From NCBI RefSeq assembly GCF_020520425.1, contig NC_079491.1:5939143-6003142 (forward strand): a stretch of DNA of 64,000 nucleotides. The letters are read 5' to 3'. The notes under the pieces were generated by a model, which did not search any database, was not told the origin of the DNA, and saw only the letters and a program-made list of their open reading frames with translations. The translations under genes and the position numbers were made by a program. The DNA comes from Spinacia oleracea (Eukaryota; Streptophyta; Magnoliopsida; Caryophyllales; Amaranthaceae). This document shows, in pieces, positions 53,150 to 64,000 of this stretch; position 1 is the first letter of the stretch, and each line of letters begins with the position of its first letter.

Positions 53150-55553
53150 CCTGCTGGTCATAAACTATCTGTACTAATCTTAAATACTACTTTCTTATTC
53201 CTCCCCCTCCCCCTCTCAGTCTCGAGCATTTAGTTGTCCTACAGGATACTCAATCACTTGTCTTTTTATGCAGGTGCTTGGATTTAACATTAAAATGACA
53301 ATAGCTGCGATTTTCTGAGGCAGTCATGCCCGAAGTGTAGTTTGTGAGAGGTTTGCTATTGTGCCTACTCTTAATCATGCTTCTTACTTCCATCGAATCA
53401 CTATTCATGTAACTTAGATTACGATGTACATCCATTGCGGATGAAGTTTGAAGGAGGCTGCATTGCATGAAAGACAAGGTCAGATTTGAATCTATGGTCA
53501 TTTGTGTTCAAAACAAGGAGAATAGCATGTCCACAGTTGAAATACAGCTCAATTGTCAAAGTGAACCTTGACCATAGCAATAGGGTGGTGCTCCTAAAAG
53601 GAAAACAACTAGCTAACTTTAAATGAGAATTAGAAATATCAGGCAGTTTAATGAGTCATTTTATTTAATTACTGTTATCCAAAGTTGAAAACTTGCCTAC
53701 AAATCTTTTACAGCTTTGCTTAGAATGAATGGAAGCAACCTTCGCCATACTTCAGAGGATTTATCATTGGATCTCATTGATTGCCTTTCTTAAAAGGCAC
53801 ATATCTTCTAATTAATATTGTAGATGATCATATCATTTTACCAAGTTAAGTAAGAAATGAGTATGCATGAGGCTGACGTTTTGCTTTTGTATTTTATTCA
53901 ATTGCATATGAAGCGTACCTTTCATTAACCTTGTCTCTTGTGCTTTTTGTGTGTTTATGTATGCGTTTGTTTGTGTTTTTAGGTTCATCTTATAGTTAGT
54001 TGATTTTTTGTCTATCCTCCGTTATTGATACCACAACAGACTTGCATTCTGATGGTGAAATTGAATTCCGTCCCTTCATTTTTCGAACTATTTTAGATCT
54101 TGATGCTGAATGCTTTATTGTTAGTTATACTTGGCTTTTACTTCAACTTTGCATTTAACATCCAACTTGTTAATTTAGTTGTGGTTGTTGAGGGTGCCTT
54201 TGGCTGGAAGCTACTTTGAGAAGTAGTGACAACTATGAGATAGACAATAATAGCTCAACTGCTGCAGGGTTCTAGTGATCCATTTTCTCTCATGCATTTT
54301 ATTCCTAATGTGCAGAGTAAGACTGTAAGTTTTTTTTACTCCATGTCAACTTGCGTGATGGTAAGTATTGCAGGAATATGCACTTAATGGCTGGTTGCGT
54401 TCTTGCTTCAGATATATTTTCCCTTGATAATTGAATATAATTGCCAAATGTTACAGTATGTTGGGAAACTATTTGGTCAAGAGACCAATCGAAAGATTTA
54501 CTGATCACCTAATAGACTTTGCAACTTTCGGACTGTGACAGGCTAGAACATTTTACAAACTTAAAATGGCATGCAGAAGATCAGCAATTTGGATGGGAGA
54601 ATACATTTTCAAGCAGGGTGTAGAAAACATCATTAAGCTGGATACTTGGATTCGGCGTAGTTTTTCATGTTCTATAAACATGCCAGATTGTCTCATAGGA
54701 TGTACATGGTAACCTCTGCAGTCTGCACCTTTCACTCTAGGTAATACACTGCCCTTTCTCTCAGGTAACTCAGGTAACTCAGGTCAGTAGTTCTTCAGTC
54801 CAGTTCTCGTCTTTGGTGTTCCACCATAACTCCAATGCTAATTAATCAACATTGTTACCGGGAATAGAAAGGCTGTTGCTGGCTAACAGGGATAAAAGTG
54901 AGTCAATAGGAGCTAATCAATCATTCAGAGGAAAGTAGCTGGCCACTAAAAAGGTTACTGTACATGCTTATTTTCTGGATTCTTCTTTTGAGTTTTGGCA
55001 GAATTTACTTGAGTGGTTTTCACAAGCTAGGCCATATTCGTTGCACCTTTTTCTGTGCGTAGGTGATATATATGATGTGCGTTATATTACCCAGAAAATT
55101 GGTCCAGCAATTAGCTGAAAAGGCGGTACCCGCCTACCTAGGTTGGTGGGGAGTGAATGGTAGACCCAACTAGTTGGTTTGGTGAATATGACTTGAACTG
55201 TTGCCTTTTTTTATTATTAAACCAAGGTTTTTGTATGGAAGTAACCTGAAGTTGAAACTTATTACAGCTCCTTACAATACAAACTTCATTGGCAGATTCG
55301 TGCAAGGATAGTTACTGGTGTTATTGGGGAAAACTGACCTATGTTTTATCCCTTTATGGAGGTTGTTTCATGTAGATTGACAAGTTTAATTTATTTTTGT
55401 TTTCTGTCCTTTGTGTTGTTGTTTTTCAATAAGAAAAATCCAATAATAATAATTATAAGTCTCTCCGTACGTAGTCCTATCTGTTTGAACATCTTATCTT
55501 CATCAACAGAGAGGCAGTGGAGAAACTATTGGTTCGAGCATGAATGTACGGTA

Positions 55554-55738
55554 CTCCTTCCATTCCTAAATTTTCTTCACATTTTTCAATTTGGGTTGTC
55601 CCAATTCTATTTTTGGTTGATTACCAATCGACGTTATTACTCGTTTTCTCTCAAATTCCGGCACTCTACTTATTTTCTTCTTAATTTCCATGTCGAATCC
55701 AGGTACAAACTACAAAGTAAAGTGGAAAACAGAGGGAG
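55554..55738. mobile_element. degenerate Stowaway-like MITE
   Basis: The left end CTCCTTCCATTCCTAAATT follows a TA; the right end ACAGAGGGAG is followed by CA instead of TA. Size fits the family, but the ends have decayed. Confidence 0.4.
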
Positions 55739-56872
55739 CACGGAGTACTTAATACAAATGATGCGGATTAATGTACCGAATATGGAGTATGTACGAGCCA
55801 TACTAGAACTACGCGATGTATGAATTACAATCTATCCAAGATTCCAAGGTAATACTTGCAATAGTACTTTGTGAGTACGATAATTCGACACCCAACCGAA
55901 GGACTAATACGGGGATACTATTGTGGTTATTAGCAGCCCTACGAAGACTGACTTGAATAGGAAGCTGGCATCTTCAAGATTTCAACCACACACACATTTG
56001 TACTGTTGTTTTCCAGAATTCTGCATAAATACAAAGGGACCATAGAATTAAGGTCTAGACAACGTCTAACTCATTCCATGATTAAGGGAATGGACCTTTG
56101 TAATACTATGAGAATGAGACGCATCTTTCTCTGGTCCTCCATGTGCGTATCTCATTTCTATCCATTGATTTTGATGTTCACCTAATAACCTATATGTATA
56201 TATTTATCCGGAAACATTCAGATCAGACCAAATCATAAACTAGAAAAATCAGACCAGAACAGGTGAAGAGAACAAAACTTAAATCGGATGAGACTGAATT
56301 GAACTTTGCTAAAGTCTATACCCGTTTCAAATTTTATGTATTTATAATTTTATATGTATGTCTGTACTTATAATTCCTTTGCACATATTTGTAATATGAA
56401 CAATGGAAACTTATGATGAAGTTATGAGACGGTAAACAGATGGAAGATAGAATTAACCTAGTACAATTTACGTGGTTTTTATATCTAGTTTGGATTTACA
56501 TAATACCTTCTCATTGTATGAAATAGAATTATCTAGTTATTAACCTAGTCTGGATTTACATAATACTCACATATTAACCTTCTATGTATTAAAATACTGT
56601 CCTCGAGTCATTCTTCATTCTTGGGATATAAATGAAGCTACATGTACAAGTTAATTGTAAAGTGTGGCAATCATTGCCCGTTGCTAAAATGAATCAAATT
56701 AGTGAGTACACAAGCCAAGCTGTCATCATAATTTATACATGATCCTTGAAAAGTAGGAAAATGTTATCTGGATTATTTTTAGGGTGGGCGCCATAGCCCA
56801 TACTACAAATGTACAACTCCTAAAACAAATATCACTATAATTACTACAGTATGTACATGTATGATAAATGAT

Positions 56873-57058
56873 AACCAACATAAGTTGGTGGATTAGTGGG
56901 GAACTCACCTTGTTACTTGGAGGTCACAAGTTCGAGGGCCATCATCTGCAAAATGATTGGGAGTGGCTCAAACGAAGACCTGCGAAGCTGGGCTGGTTAA
57001 CCTATAGGTGGTGGTTTAGTAGGGTTCCTTCTTCTTACCTTTAGAAAAAAACAAAAAA
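56873..57058 (+). mobile_element. tRNA-derived SINE with 16-bp TSD
   Basis: An exact 16-bp duplication ATGTATGATAAATGAT (56857-56872 and 57059-57074) flanks a body that starts with ACCAACATAAGTTGG, has box-A-like GGTGGATTAGTGGGG and box-B-like AAGTTCGAGGGCC, and ends in an A-rich tail. A degraded relative lies at 42041-42247. Confidence 0.8.
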
Positions 57059-57299
57059 ATGTATGATAAATGATTAAATGTGCTGCCCTAACTAAGTTTC
57101 GTGTACCTTTCCCTTTTGAAAAACATAATGTATAAACAATGTTTTGTTAAAAAAGATAAAGTGATCTCATAGTGCAGATATAGCTGTAGCTCCAAATCCT
57201 TGAAAGTTCTTCAGAAAATGTGTACGAAGTTGAGTACTCCGTATTATTTTGATTATGCATGTATTGTTAGATGTTAGAAGGGAAATCCAGTCATGCACA

Positions 57300-57665
57300 T
57301 CTCATATTGGATTTTATTCTACGGGGTAGATGCCTAGATGGGTCTCTTAGAAAAGGCTATGCTAGGATAGTAGGACGTGAATCGTGATTGAGGTCGATGT
57401 ATATGACAAAATTTAAGTGAACCGTATGTTATGTAATGCATGGTCGGTTATGGTACTATTCCTTACCTTTTAAAAAAAAACTAAGCTTTCATATTGGATT
57501 TATTGTACGGAATAAAGTCTCTTAGAAAAAGGCTATGCTAGGATAGTAGGACGTGATCGAGGTCGAGGTCGATGTGTATGACAAAATTCAAGTGATTGTA
57601 TATTCATATATGATATGTTATGCATGGTCGGTTATGGATATATTCCTTACCTTTAAAAAAAACAA
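57300..57665 (+). repeat. tandem duplication of a poly(A)-ending unit
   Basis: Two units of about 185 bp (57300-57488 and 57489-57665) share CATATTGGATTTTATT, AAAAGGCTATGCTAGGATAG, TAGGACGTGA and ATGCATGGTCGGTTATGG, and each ends with TTCCTTACCTTT plus A7-A9. The unit end resembles the SINE tail at 57025-57057. Confidence 0.7.
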
Positions 57666-58591
57666 AACTACTCGATAGTAATAATTATTTCTATCTCGAT
57701 ACTGCAATTGTATGACTAAACTAGATGACATCCAACCACTGCACATTCAGGCTCGTCGAAATTGAATTCGAATTGCCCAACCAAACAAGACACAAGTCCA
57801 AGGGACCTAGAAAATGGATTATTATTTAAGGAATAAAATCCATGGAGAAAACAGCAAGTTATGATGAACACAAAAGCAAAAGCCAATTAGATTAGGCTAA
57901 TCAAGAAAACCATATCCTAAGCACAGATCAGCAATAATAGACATATAGCTTAATCCAGCTAGACTACTATACCTTATACCAATCCAAATTTGCTTTTTAT
58001 ACAGTCAATTTCAAACGAGGGAAAAAGTTCAAAACAAAGTTGTTTTTATCCCTCTTTTCATTTACTGTATGTACACAGAATAATAAAATCAATGAAAGGT
58101 AACTTTTAGGGTTTTGAATTTATGTTAATCACACATAACATAACACCCCTCCTTTTTCCCCGGTCCCTTTGTCTGTACGGGTTTAGACGAGGGTGTAATT
58201 TGTACTCTGTATCTGTTTTTAGTATGTTGCATGGTGGTTTTCATTTATGTGGTTAACTTGAATGAGTTTTGCTTTAGCTTATTTCTTACCAGAAAAAGTA
58301 ATATACCAGTGCGGGTTTTTACAAGAAAAAGTATCACGATCAATCGTCTTTACTCTTTAATTAAGCAAGTTCCAAGACTTGCAACTACATACAACGTAAT
58401 TGAGGATCGAAATCATGTCAAATATCATATAATCATTCATAGATCGAGTTAATTAGACAATTAGTTACCTTATTCTGTTATTCGCGTATTAAGTCTTTCT
58501 CTATTAGTCGCTCTAACAATGTTAAGAATGGTGCATTTATCTTTCATAGATTAAGTTTTTGACTTTTTGTATTCAAAAGGGTAGACTCCCA

Positions 58592-58870
58592 CACTACAAG
58601 AATTTGTATCTTTAACGACAACCTAATTACGACGGGTCAAAAATCCCGTCGCAAAAGCCTTTTGCGACGGGGCAAACAACCAAACAATGACGGGAATAAC
58701 CGTCGCAAATGTCTTTTACGACGGGTTTACGACGGATTTACGACGGGATTTCTATTAACGACGGCCCCCTTTTATGACGGGTTCGCGACAGGAAATCCCG
58801 TCGTTAATCAACGATTATTGGCCTTTCGCGACGGGATTTCTCGTCGTTAATAGTACAATTTCTTGTAGTG
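58592..58870. mobile_element. CACTA (En/Spm) miniature element
   Basis: A 279-bp element starts CACTACAAGAA and ends TTCTTGTAGTG, flanked by the 3-bp duplication CCA (58589-58591 and 58871-58873). The interior is packed with GCGACGGG/CCCGTCG motifs in both orientations, typical subterminal binding repeats of CACTA elements. No coding capacity. Confidence 0.92.
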
Positions 58871-58902
58871 CCATCCAACTTTATGTAATTTGCTTACACG
58901 TT

Positions 58903-58960
<58 letters not shown>

Positions 58961-58982
58961 TAAATAATAATAATAATAATAT
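58903..58982. repeat. (TAA)n microsatellite
   Basis: About 26 units of AAT/TAA with one interruption near 58961. Likely polymorphic. Confidence 0.95.
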
Positions 58983-59610
58983 TTTAATATATGAAATATA
59001 GCCGTTGTAATAGGAGTTTTATTTTAACTTAACAATTTAATATAATCTGTGCATTGTATGGGCTAAAATCTAATTAATTAATAATGGAGTAAATAACGAT
59101 AACAATTTTAAACAAGTTGCAACTACTAGTCTACTAATAATGTGACTGAGAATCAAAACCATGCAAATAATTTCATAATATCATTCACCGACCGTTTAGA
59201 TGATTAGTAATGAATGTAAAACAATAAAAAGAGAATATAAAGCTACTTTTGATTTCCCATTAACGTTAAAGGATTGTTTTAATTTGGTCTCCTTATTTTC
59301 ACTTATATCAAAACATATTAAGGGAGTAAGGGTGGTGTGTACGTTTTATTCACTTATTTTTCATTTATATTTAATTTTTTTTGTAAACTTGTTTTTCTAA
59401 AATGAGTGGAAATAAGGTGAACAGAACAAAAGTCTTAGTCCACCTAATACTTCGATCCGTAGTAATGAGTTTAAAGAAGTCGGCTAAGTGTTGATAAAAG
59501 TTAATTAAGTAATAAATATCCCTTACAATTTATAACTAGTATTAAAAAGTCCACATATAAAAATTCAGATAAGTTCAAATGAATTCAGATAAGTAAAATT
59601 AGGTGAATAT

Positions 59611-59797
59611 TTTTTTTTTGGTTCTACTACGAGGAGTTCCCACCGCCTTCGGCGAGGTAATCTCCCGTGGGAGTTTGCATGGGTACCTCAATGGGCAGCA
59701 TCCCTCCCAGTTGAGATTTTTTCCATTCCCAAGGCTCGAACCCGAGACCTTGGTTAAGGAGCAAGAGGCCCTTAACCACTCATGCTAACCTCAATTG
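59611..59797 (-). mobile_element. tRNA-derived SINE, minus strand, 18-bp TSD
   Basis: The exact duplication GTAAAATTAGGTGAATAT (59593-59610 and 59798-59815) flanks it. On the minus strand the head reads CCAATTGAGGTTAGCATGAG with box-B-like GGGTTCGAGCC; the poly(A) appears as T's at 59611-59619. The perfect TSD implies a young insertion. Confidence 0.88.
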
Positions 59798-60486
59798 GTA
59801 AAATTAGGTGAATATAACATACTCTCGCTTAAATAAATTAAAAGAAGTGAAATAATGGGAGGCAGAAACATACATGGACCACAATAATGGCTTGGTACAT
59901 TCAATTTAAAATATTAAGTTGTTACACGTACATTTTTTTGGAAATCAAATAATTATTTTATATGGACCACAAAATTAGTTTCCCTCAATTTAAAACTTTG
60001 TACATTCAATAACATCATAACACTATTCTATTCACCATTTTTCTCACTGAATAAATTGCAGAAACTAAATCAATCACAAAACCACCTTGACTAAGAATTT
60101 TGCACCCCCTAATAATTAATTTGTCAAAATCACACCCCAAAAAAAAAATTGACAAAGAAAGAATAACAAATTAAAATGATCAATCATTAAAACAAAAAAA
60201 TTCTTCAACTCACATTTTTTTCTTCTCATCTTTAACTTTTCAATGAGCAATGTATATGCTCTTTCAGCTACTTTTGGTGTACTTGTTTGATACCTTTTCA
60301 ACCTATATGCTGCCAAGCTGAATAGCACGTGGTTTCATCCCAAAACCAATTAATCAGACATAAAAGGTTAAGCCCCGTAAAGTTGACAAGGGTATGACCC
60401 GTTGAGCCAAAATGGGGCAACCCATTGGAAAGCGGATCATATACTCCGTACAGTGTAACAGGACGAACGAAAAAGAGTCGCCTATC

Positions 60487-60593
60487 CGGTTTTTTTTTTA
60501 TGCGAATGAGCTAGCCACAAGGGCGGTGATGAGAATTGACCCCATGATCACTTGAAACCGGGATAGAAGCTCTAACCAACTGAGCTATCCCTC
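60487..60593 (-). mobile_element. short tRNA-derived SINE, minus strand
   Basis: A 13-bp duplication AGAGTCG(C/T)CTATC flanks it (60474-60486 and 60594-60606). On the minus strand it starts GAGGGATAGCTCAGTTGG, very close to a real tRNA 5' half, with box-B-like GGGGTCAATTCTC and a nine-base A run near the end. It has no full cloverleaf, so it is not a tRNA gene. Confidence 0.75.
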
Positions 60594-60653
60594 AGAGTCG
60601 TCTATCAGTCAACACACACTTAATGACTTTAATAACAATAATAAGTTTCTCAT

Positions 60654-62322
60654 TCAAGAAATGTGTTGTAAGAAATAATCAAGGTTTCCTGCTGCTGCAG
60701 TTACTAAATCTTGATCTTCCTCCCATGGACTTGTTTGATCAGCTTCCATTTTAATCATCCCTCCAAAATTAACAGGAAACTGGAAAATTTCAGACTGATC
60801 AAACTTGTTCTGCTGTTGATGATGATCTGTACTGCAACTTTCCCAGGAAAATCTTCCATTATTATTATTAGAATTAACCATCATATTATTATTACTAGTA
60901 TTATTCGAACTGCTACTCGAACACTCTTTCCCTTCACTGAATATCACAGAATCTGACCCCAAATTCTGGCTCTCGAAATTATTATCAGTAAAACAACTCT
61001 GCTGCAGAAAATACTGCTGCGACTGTAACTGAGACTGCGACGACTCCATCATCGGTTTAAGCAGACTCAGATAACTCTGAGACGACGACAACCCAGTAAA
61101 AACAGGCTGTATTAAACTGAATTGGTGGGAACTCAATGAGGATGAGAATGAACTTGTGTTTGTTGTTAACTCTGCAGTGTTGCTGAGAGGAAATGGTGGT
61201 TGTTCCATTTTGACAGCTCGCAATACATTCTGGGTTTCAGCTGCGGTTTTAAAGCCATTGTTGCAGATGATGTTGATGTTATTATTAGGCTGCAGTTTAG
61301 TTAACAGAGGTTCATGTGTTTGTGGGTTAATCCCTTGTTTCATCAGCTTCTTTTTCAGACATGAATTCCAGAAGTTTTTTATCTCATTATCTGTTCTTCC
61401 TGGTAATTGTGATGCTATTTGTGCCCACCTGTACAATTATATATAATTTTCATCAGCAATAATTCCACAATAAACCATTTTTGGGACTGGTTTTTTTTTG
61501 TTGTTATTGTTGTAATAATTCCACAATTAAGTTTTGACAGATGGAAGAAAATGGAGTATCTTTTACTGTTGATGAATAAAAAGCAGAACCAATGAACACC
61601 CTTTTTTTTTTACATAATCATCATGAATACCAAAACAGTCAAACTTTTAAGTAATCTATTGCAACTTTTTAACAGTTATTTGTACTCCACTTCTGTCCGG
61701 AATTAGTTGTCACGCTGATAGTGTAATTGAACCGGAGTATATGTTGATTTGTTACAATTAAACTCGGAAAAACTAGTTCAGATTATACTATCAACGTGAT
61801 ATTTCATAAACGGACTGAAAAAGTTCATGTTTATACCTTTTAAGGAAAGGAACTTTCAGAATAATTTCATTAAAAATAAGGGAAAATGAGAAAATCATAC
61901 CTATTTCCTAGAATTTGGTGAAGACTAACAATAAGATCTTCTTCTTCCTTAGAGAACACTCCTCTCTTAAGATCTGGTCTTAAGTAATTAATCCATCTCA
62001 ACCTACAACTCTTTCCACACCTTTGCAAACCTGCAAATAATAATAAAATCATATGTTATGTTATCATACCATTAAATTGAGCTATTTTCAAAAATGAAAA
62101 AAAATGAAAAAAAACTTCATCTTTTATTTTTAGAAAAGGAAATAAATAGATAAATGTTTGAAGAAAAGATGAACAAGTATATGGTATACCAGCAAGCTTA
62201 GGGACAGAACTCCAGCAACCGACGCCGAAACGAGTAATGTGATTAAAGAGCTTCTCATCTTCTTCAGGAGACCATAACCCTTTCTTCAACTTTGGTTTTG
62301 TACAACAAGAATGGCGCACCAT
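60654..62322 (-). CDS. R2R3-MYB transcription factor, MYB61/MYB86-like
   Basis: Nuclear DNA-binding regulator. Three exons (62190-62322, 61901-62030, 60654-61428) with introns after codons 44 and 87, the positions common to most plant R2R3-MYB genes, give 345 residues. R2 spans about residues 14-64 ([15 protein letters not shown]...[27 protein letters not shown]) and R3 about 67-115 ([45 protein letters not shown]). The extension [19 protein letters not shown] is shared with the group containing MYB50, 55, 61 and 86, which act in secondary wall and carbon allocation. The C-terminal half is Gln/Asn/Ser-rich and acidic near the end, as expected of an activation region. The second residue is Val where this group usually has Gly (MGRHSCC). 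Group placement is by recalled motifs. Confidence 0.9.
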
Positions 62323-64000
62323 ACTTTTTTTTTTTTTGTAAAAAAAATATATATTTTTTGAATTATGAATGAATAATAATAAATAGAAATGAAGTGTTTA
62401 ATTTCCTTTTATGTGTAGAAAATATTTGATGGAAAGAAGAAGAAGTGATGAGCTAGGCTAGCTTAGCTTAGCTTAGCTTAGTTTAGTTACTCGTACGATA
62501 ATGAGTTAGCAAGAGATCAAACATATGACAAGTGTTGCAGGTTTATATATAGTACTACTATATTTATCATCAAGCACTATTAATAGAAAGTAAAATTATT
62601 ACTTGCCAAAAAAACATTATTATTTTCACTATTCACTATTGTAATTTTCTTAGGATAAAAAATGTATTACGTACCATAAATTCCATAAATGACTCTGGCA
62701 ATTAATTAGTAAATTATCAGACCACGTGTCACTGAACCCATCCCTATCCAGTTTGCATTAGGCCTGGTTATTGGATAATGTAACCTAATGGATTTAGGAT
62801 TAGGGTCAAGTTAGAGGTCTTTTACTGGACATAACTCTTATATATTGCACAGGTTATTGATCAAAGTCAGTATATGGTCAAACTAATAGTCTAATAACTT
62901 TAGAAATTAAAATAATTATGTTCTAAACAATCATCGATTTACGGAGTATACCTTTTTATTCCCTTGTAATAACCTTTTGTCTAATTTTTTTCGATGCTCG
63001 TTTATCGACCTGCTATTGACCGTCCAATATCGACATGTTTTAAAGAGACCAATTGGTGATCAGACTCACTTTTAAACTTGTGTCGATATTGAATTGACCC
63101 GCATAACAAACAGGTTTAACAGGTATACTATTGAGCATGGTCTGGTATAGTTAAAAAATCAAGCATCAGTCGATCTGATAGGAGATTAATTGAAAAATCT
63201 AATCATACTTAGAATTTAAGATAAAGGGTATGAAAGAGAGAGAGGAAGAGGAGATGAAGGAAGATGAAGCAATCAAGTGGGTTTTACGCAAGTAATGCTT
63301 TTTTAAGTTAGAATAAAAATAAATTAAAATATTGATTGGGTTTTAAGATATCTCATTTCCTTCCTAATTAATTCACTAATTATTAAATAAATACAAATAA
63401 TTATGTGAAAGAGAATTGAAGAAGAAGGGTGCAAACGTGTGAATTAAATAAAAATAATTAGGAGTAGGAATACAGTGAACATTGGGACATCTTACGTAGT
63501 AGCTGTGTTTTGGTCCACAATAATGGGAGAAGTAGTAATTCGTACAAACTTACAATTTGTTTAGTTTCGTTTCATTTCATTTATTTATTTTATATTTCAA
63601 ACATAATAATTAATGTGAAGTGTATTTAAAGATGAAGTTTTTAAATTAATGTTTAGACCATAACATGTCTTATATGACTATTTTTAAAGATGGAACTTAA
63701 TTACTAATTTTTTTTAAAATACACTTTTTTTTTTTTTGATATAGAGTGGCCTATGAGAGAAAAATTTACAGCCATATTTTTTAGGCAATTTTGTCAAAAA
63801 TGACCTTTTATAACTCAAATTTTGCGATAAAGAACCTTATATAATTTTTTTTGTGAAATCACACCTTAATGTAAATTTTCTTGCGAAAAAGGACCTAAGA
63901 GACATTTCCGGCATTGACTGAGCTTTTCCGCCATTGACTTGCACGTGAGCAGCATGTGTGGCTTAAGTTGGCTATAGACACTGATTTTTCCGAGTCTTGA
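62323..64000. other. MYB upstream region and right edge
   Basis: On the minus strand a TATA-like stretch lies near 62543-62550 and a run of five GCTTA units at 62460-62484 falls in the presumed leader. Beyond about 62700 the DNA is AT-rich without a gene. From about 63780 the words GTCAAAAATGACC, TTTTGCGATAAAGAACC and TTGCGAAAAAGGACC recur, like the end of a dispersed repeat cut by the window edge. Confidence 0.45.

Larger units (their letters stand above)
50710..60653. other. 10-kb intergenic region between ARO4-like and MYB genes
   Basis: The ARO4-like 3' UTR opens this region. No further gene could be supported. Delimited contents are a hAT element (52297-53149), SINEs, a tandem duplication, a CACTA element and a TAA microsatellite. 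From about 53160 to 55540 I see only non-coding AT-rich DNA. Confidence 0.6.

Noticed and set aside
55341-55823. 160-codon plus-strand open stretch.
   Set aside because: It overlaps a degenerate Stowaway-like MITE, is rich in Phe/Ser/Ile from T-rich DNA and shows no domain or gene structure.
60540-60593. Functional tRNA gene on the minus strand (GGGATAGCTCAGTTGGTTAG start).
   Set aside because: The 3' half does not complete a cloverleaf, and the segment continues to an A-rich tail with flanking TSDs, so it is a SINE.

Overview
The window is a stretch of plant nuclear DNA. Genes carry introns with GT-AG borders, intergenic DNA is AT-rich, and transposons, SINEs and solo LTRs are dense. The families (R2R3-MYB, ARMADILLO REPEAT ONLY, peroxisomal copper amine oxidase, RH30-type helicase) point to a eudicot. 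My guess is Caryophyllales/Amaranthaceae, from the feel of the repeats only (low confidence).

Six protein-coding genes can be supported. (1) 1-7084 (+): 3' nine exons of an RH30-like DEAD-box RNA helicase; its start lies left of the window. (2) 9964-12072 (+): ribosomal protein L4 with a typical site II/telo-box promoter. (3) 19963-33487 (+): a 12-exon copper amine oxidase (747 aa) ending in the peroxisomal signal AKL; one intron is GC-AG and intron 8 is a 5.6-kb nest of transposons. (4) 34684-37237 (-): a small two-exon membrane protein, function unknown. (5) 48802-50709 (+): a single-exon armadillo-repeat protein of the ARO4 type. (6) 60654-62322 (-): a three-exon R2R3-MYB near the MYB61/MYB86 group. 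These genes are unrelated housekeeping or regulatory loci; they do not form a pathway or cluster.

The rest is mostly mobile DNA. Many insertions can be delimited to the base by their target-site duplications (TSDs): PIF/Harbinger (TAA and TTA), hAT (8 bp), CACTA (3 bp), Mutator-like (9 bp), Stowaway (TA), two solo LTRs (5 bp) and several tRNA-derived SINEs (12-18 bp). The most unusual items are: a nearly palindromic inverted repeat of about 1.2 kb per arm, carrying an unidentified coding sequence, inside the amine oxidase intron between 5S-rRNA-bearing (Cassandra-like) LTR sequences and itself split by a hAT insertion; a Mutator-like element with ~195-bp terminal repeats around gene-like DNA; and a small Mutator-type MITE family with palindromic ends, present three times. 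All coordinates come from reading by eye; identities of families are from recall of conserved motifs, not from a database search.
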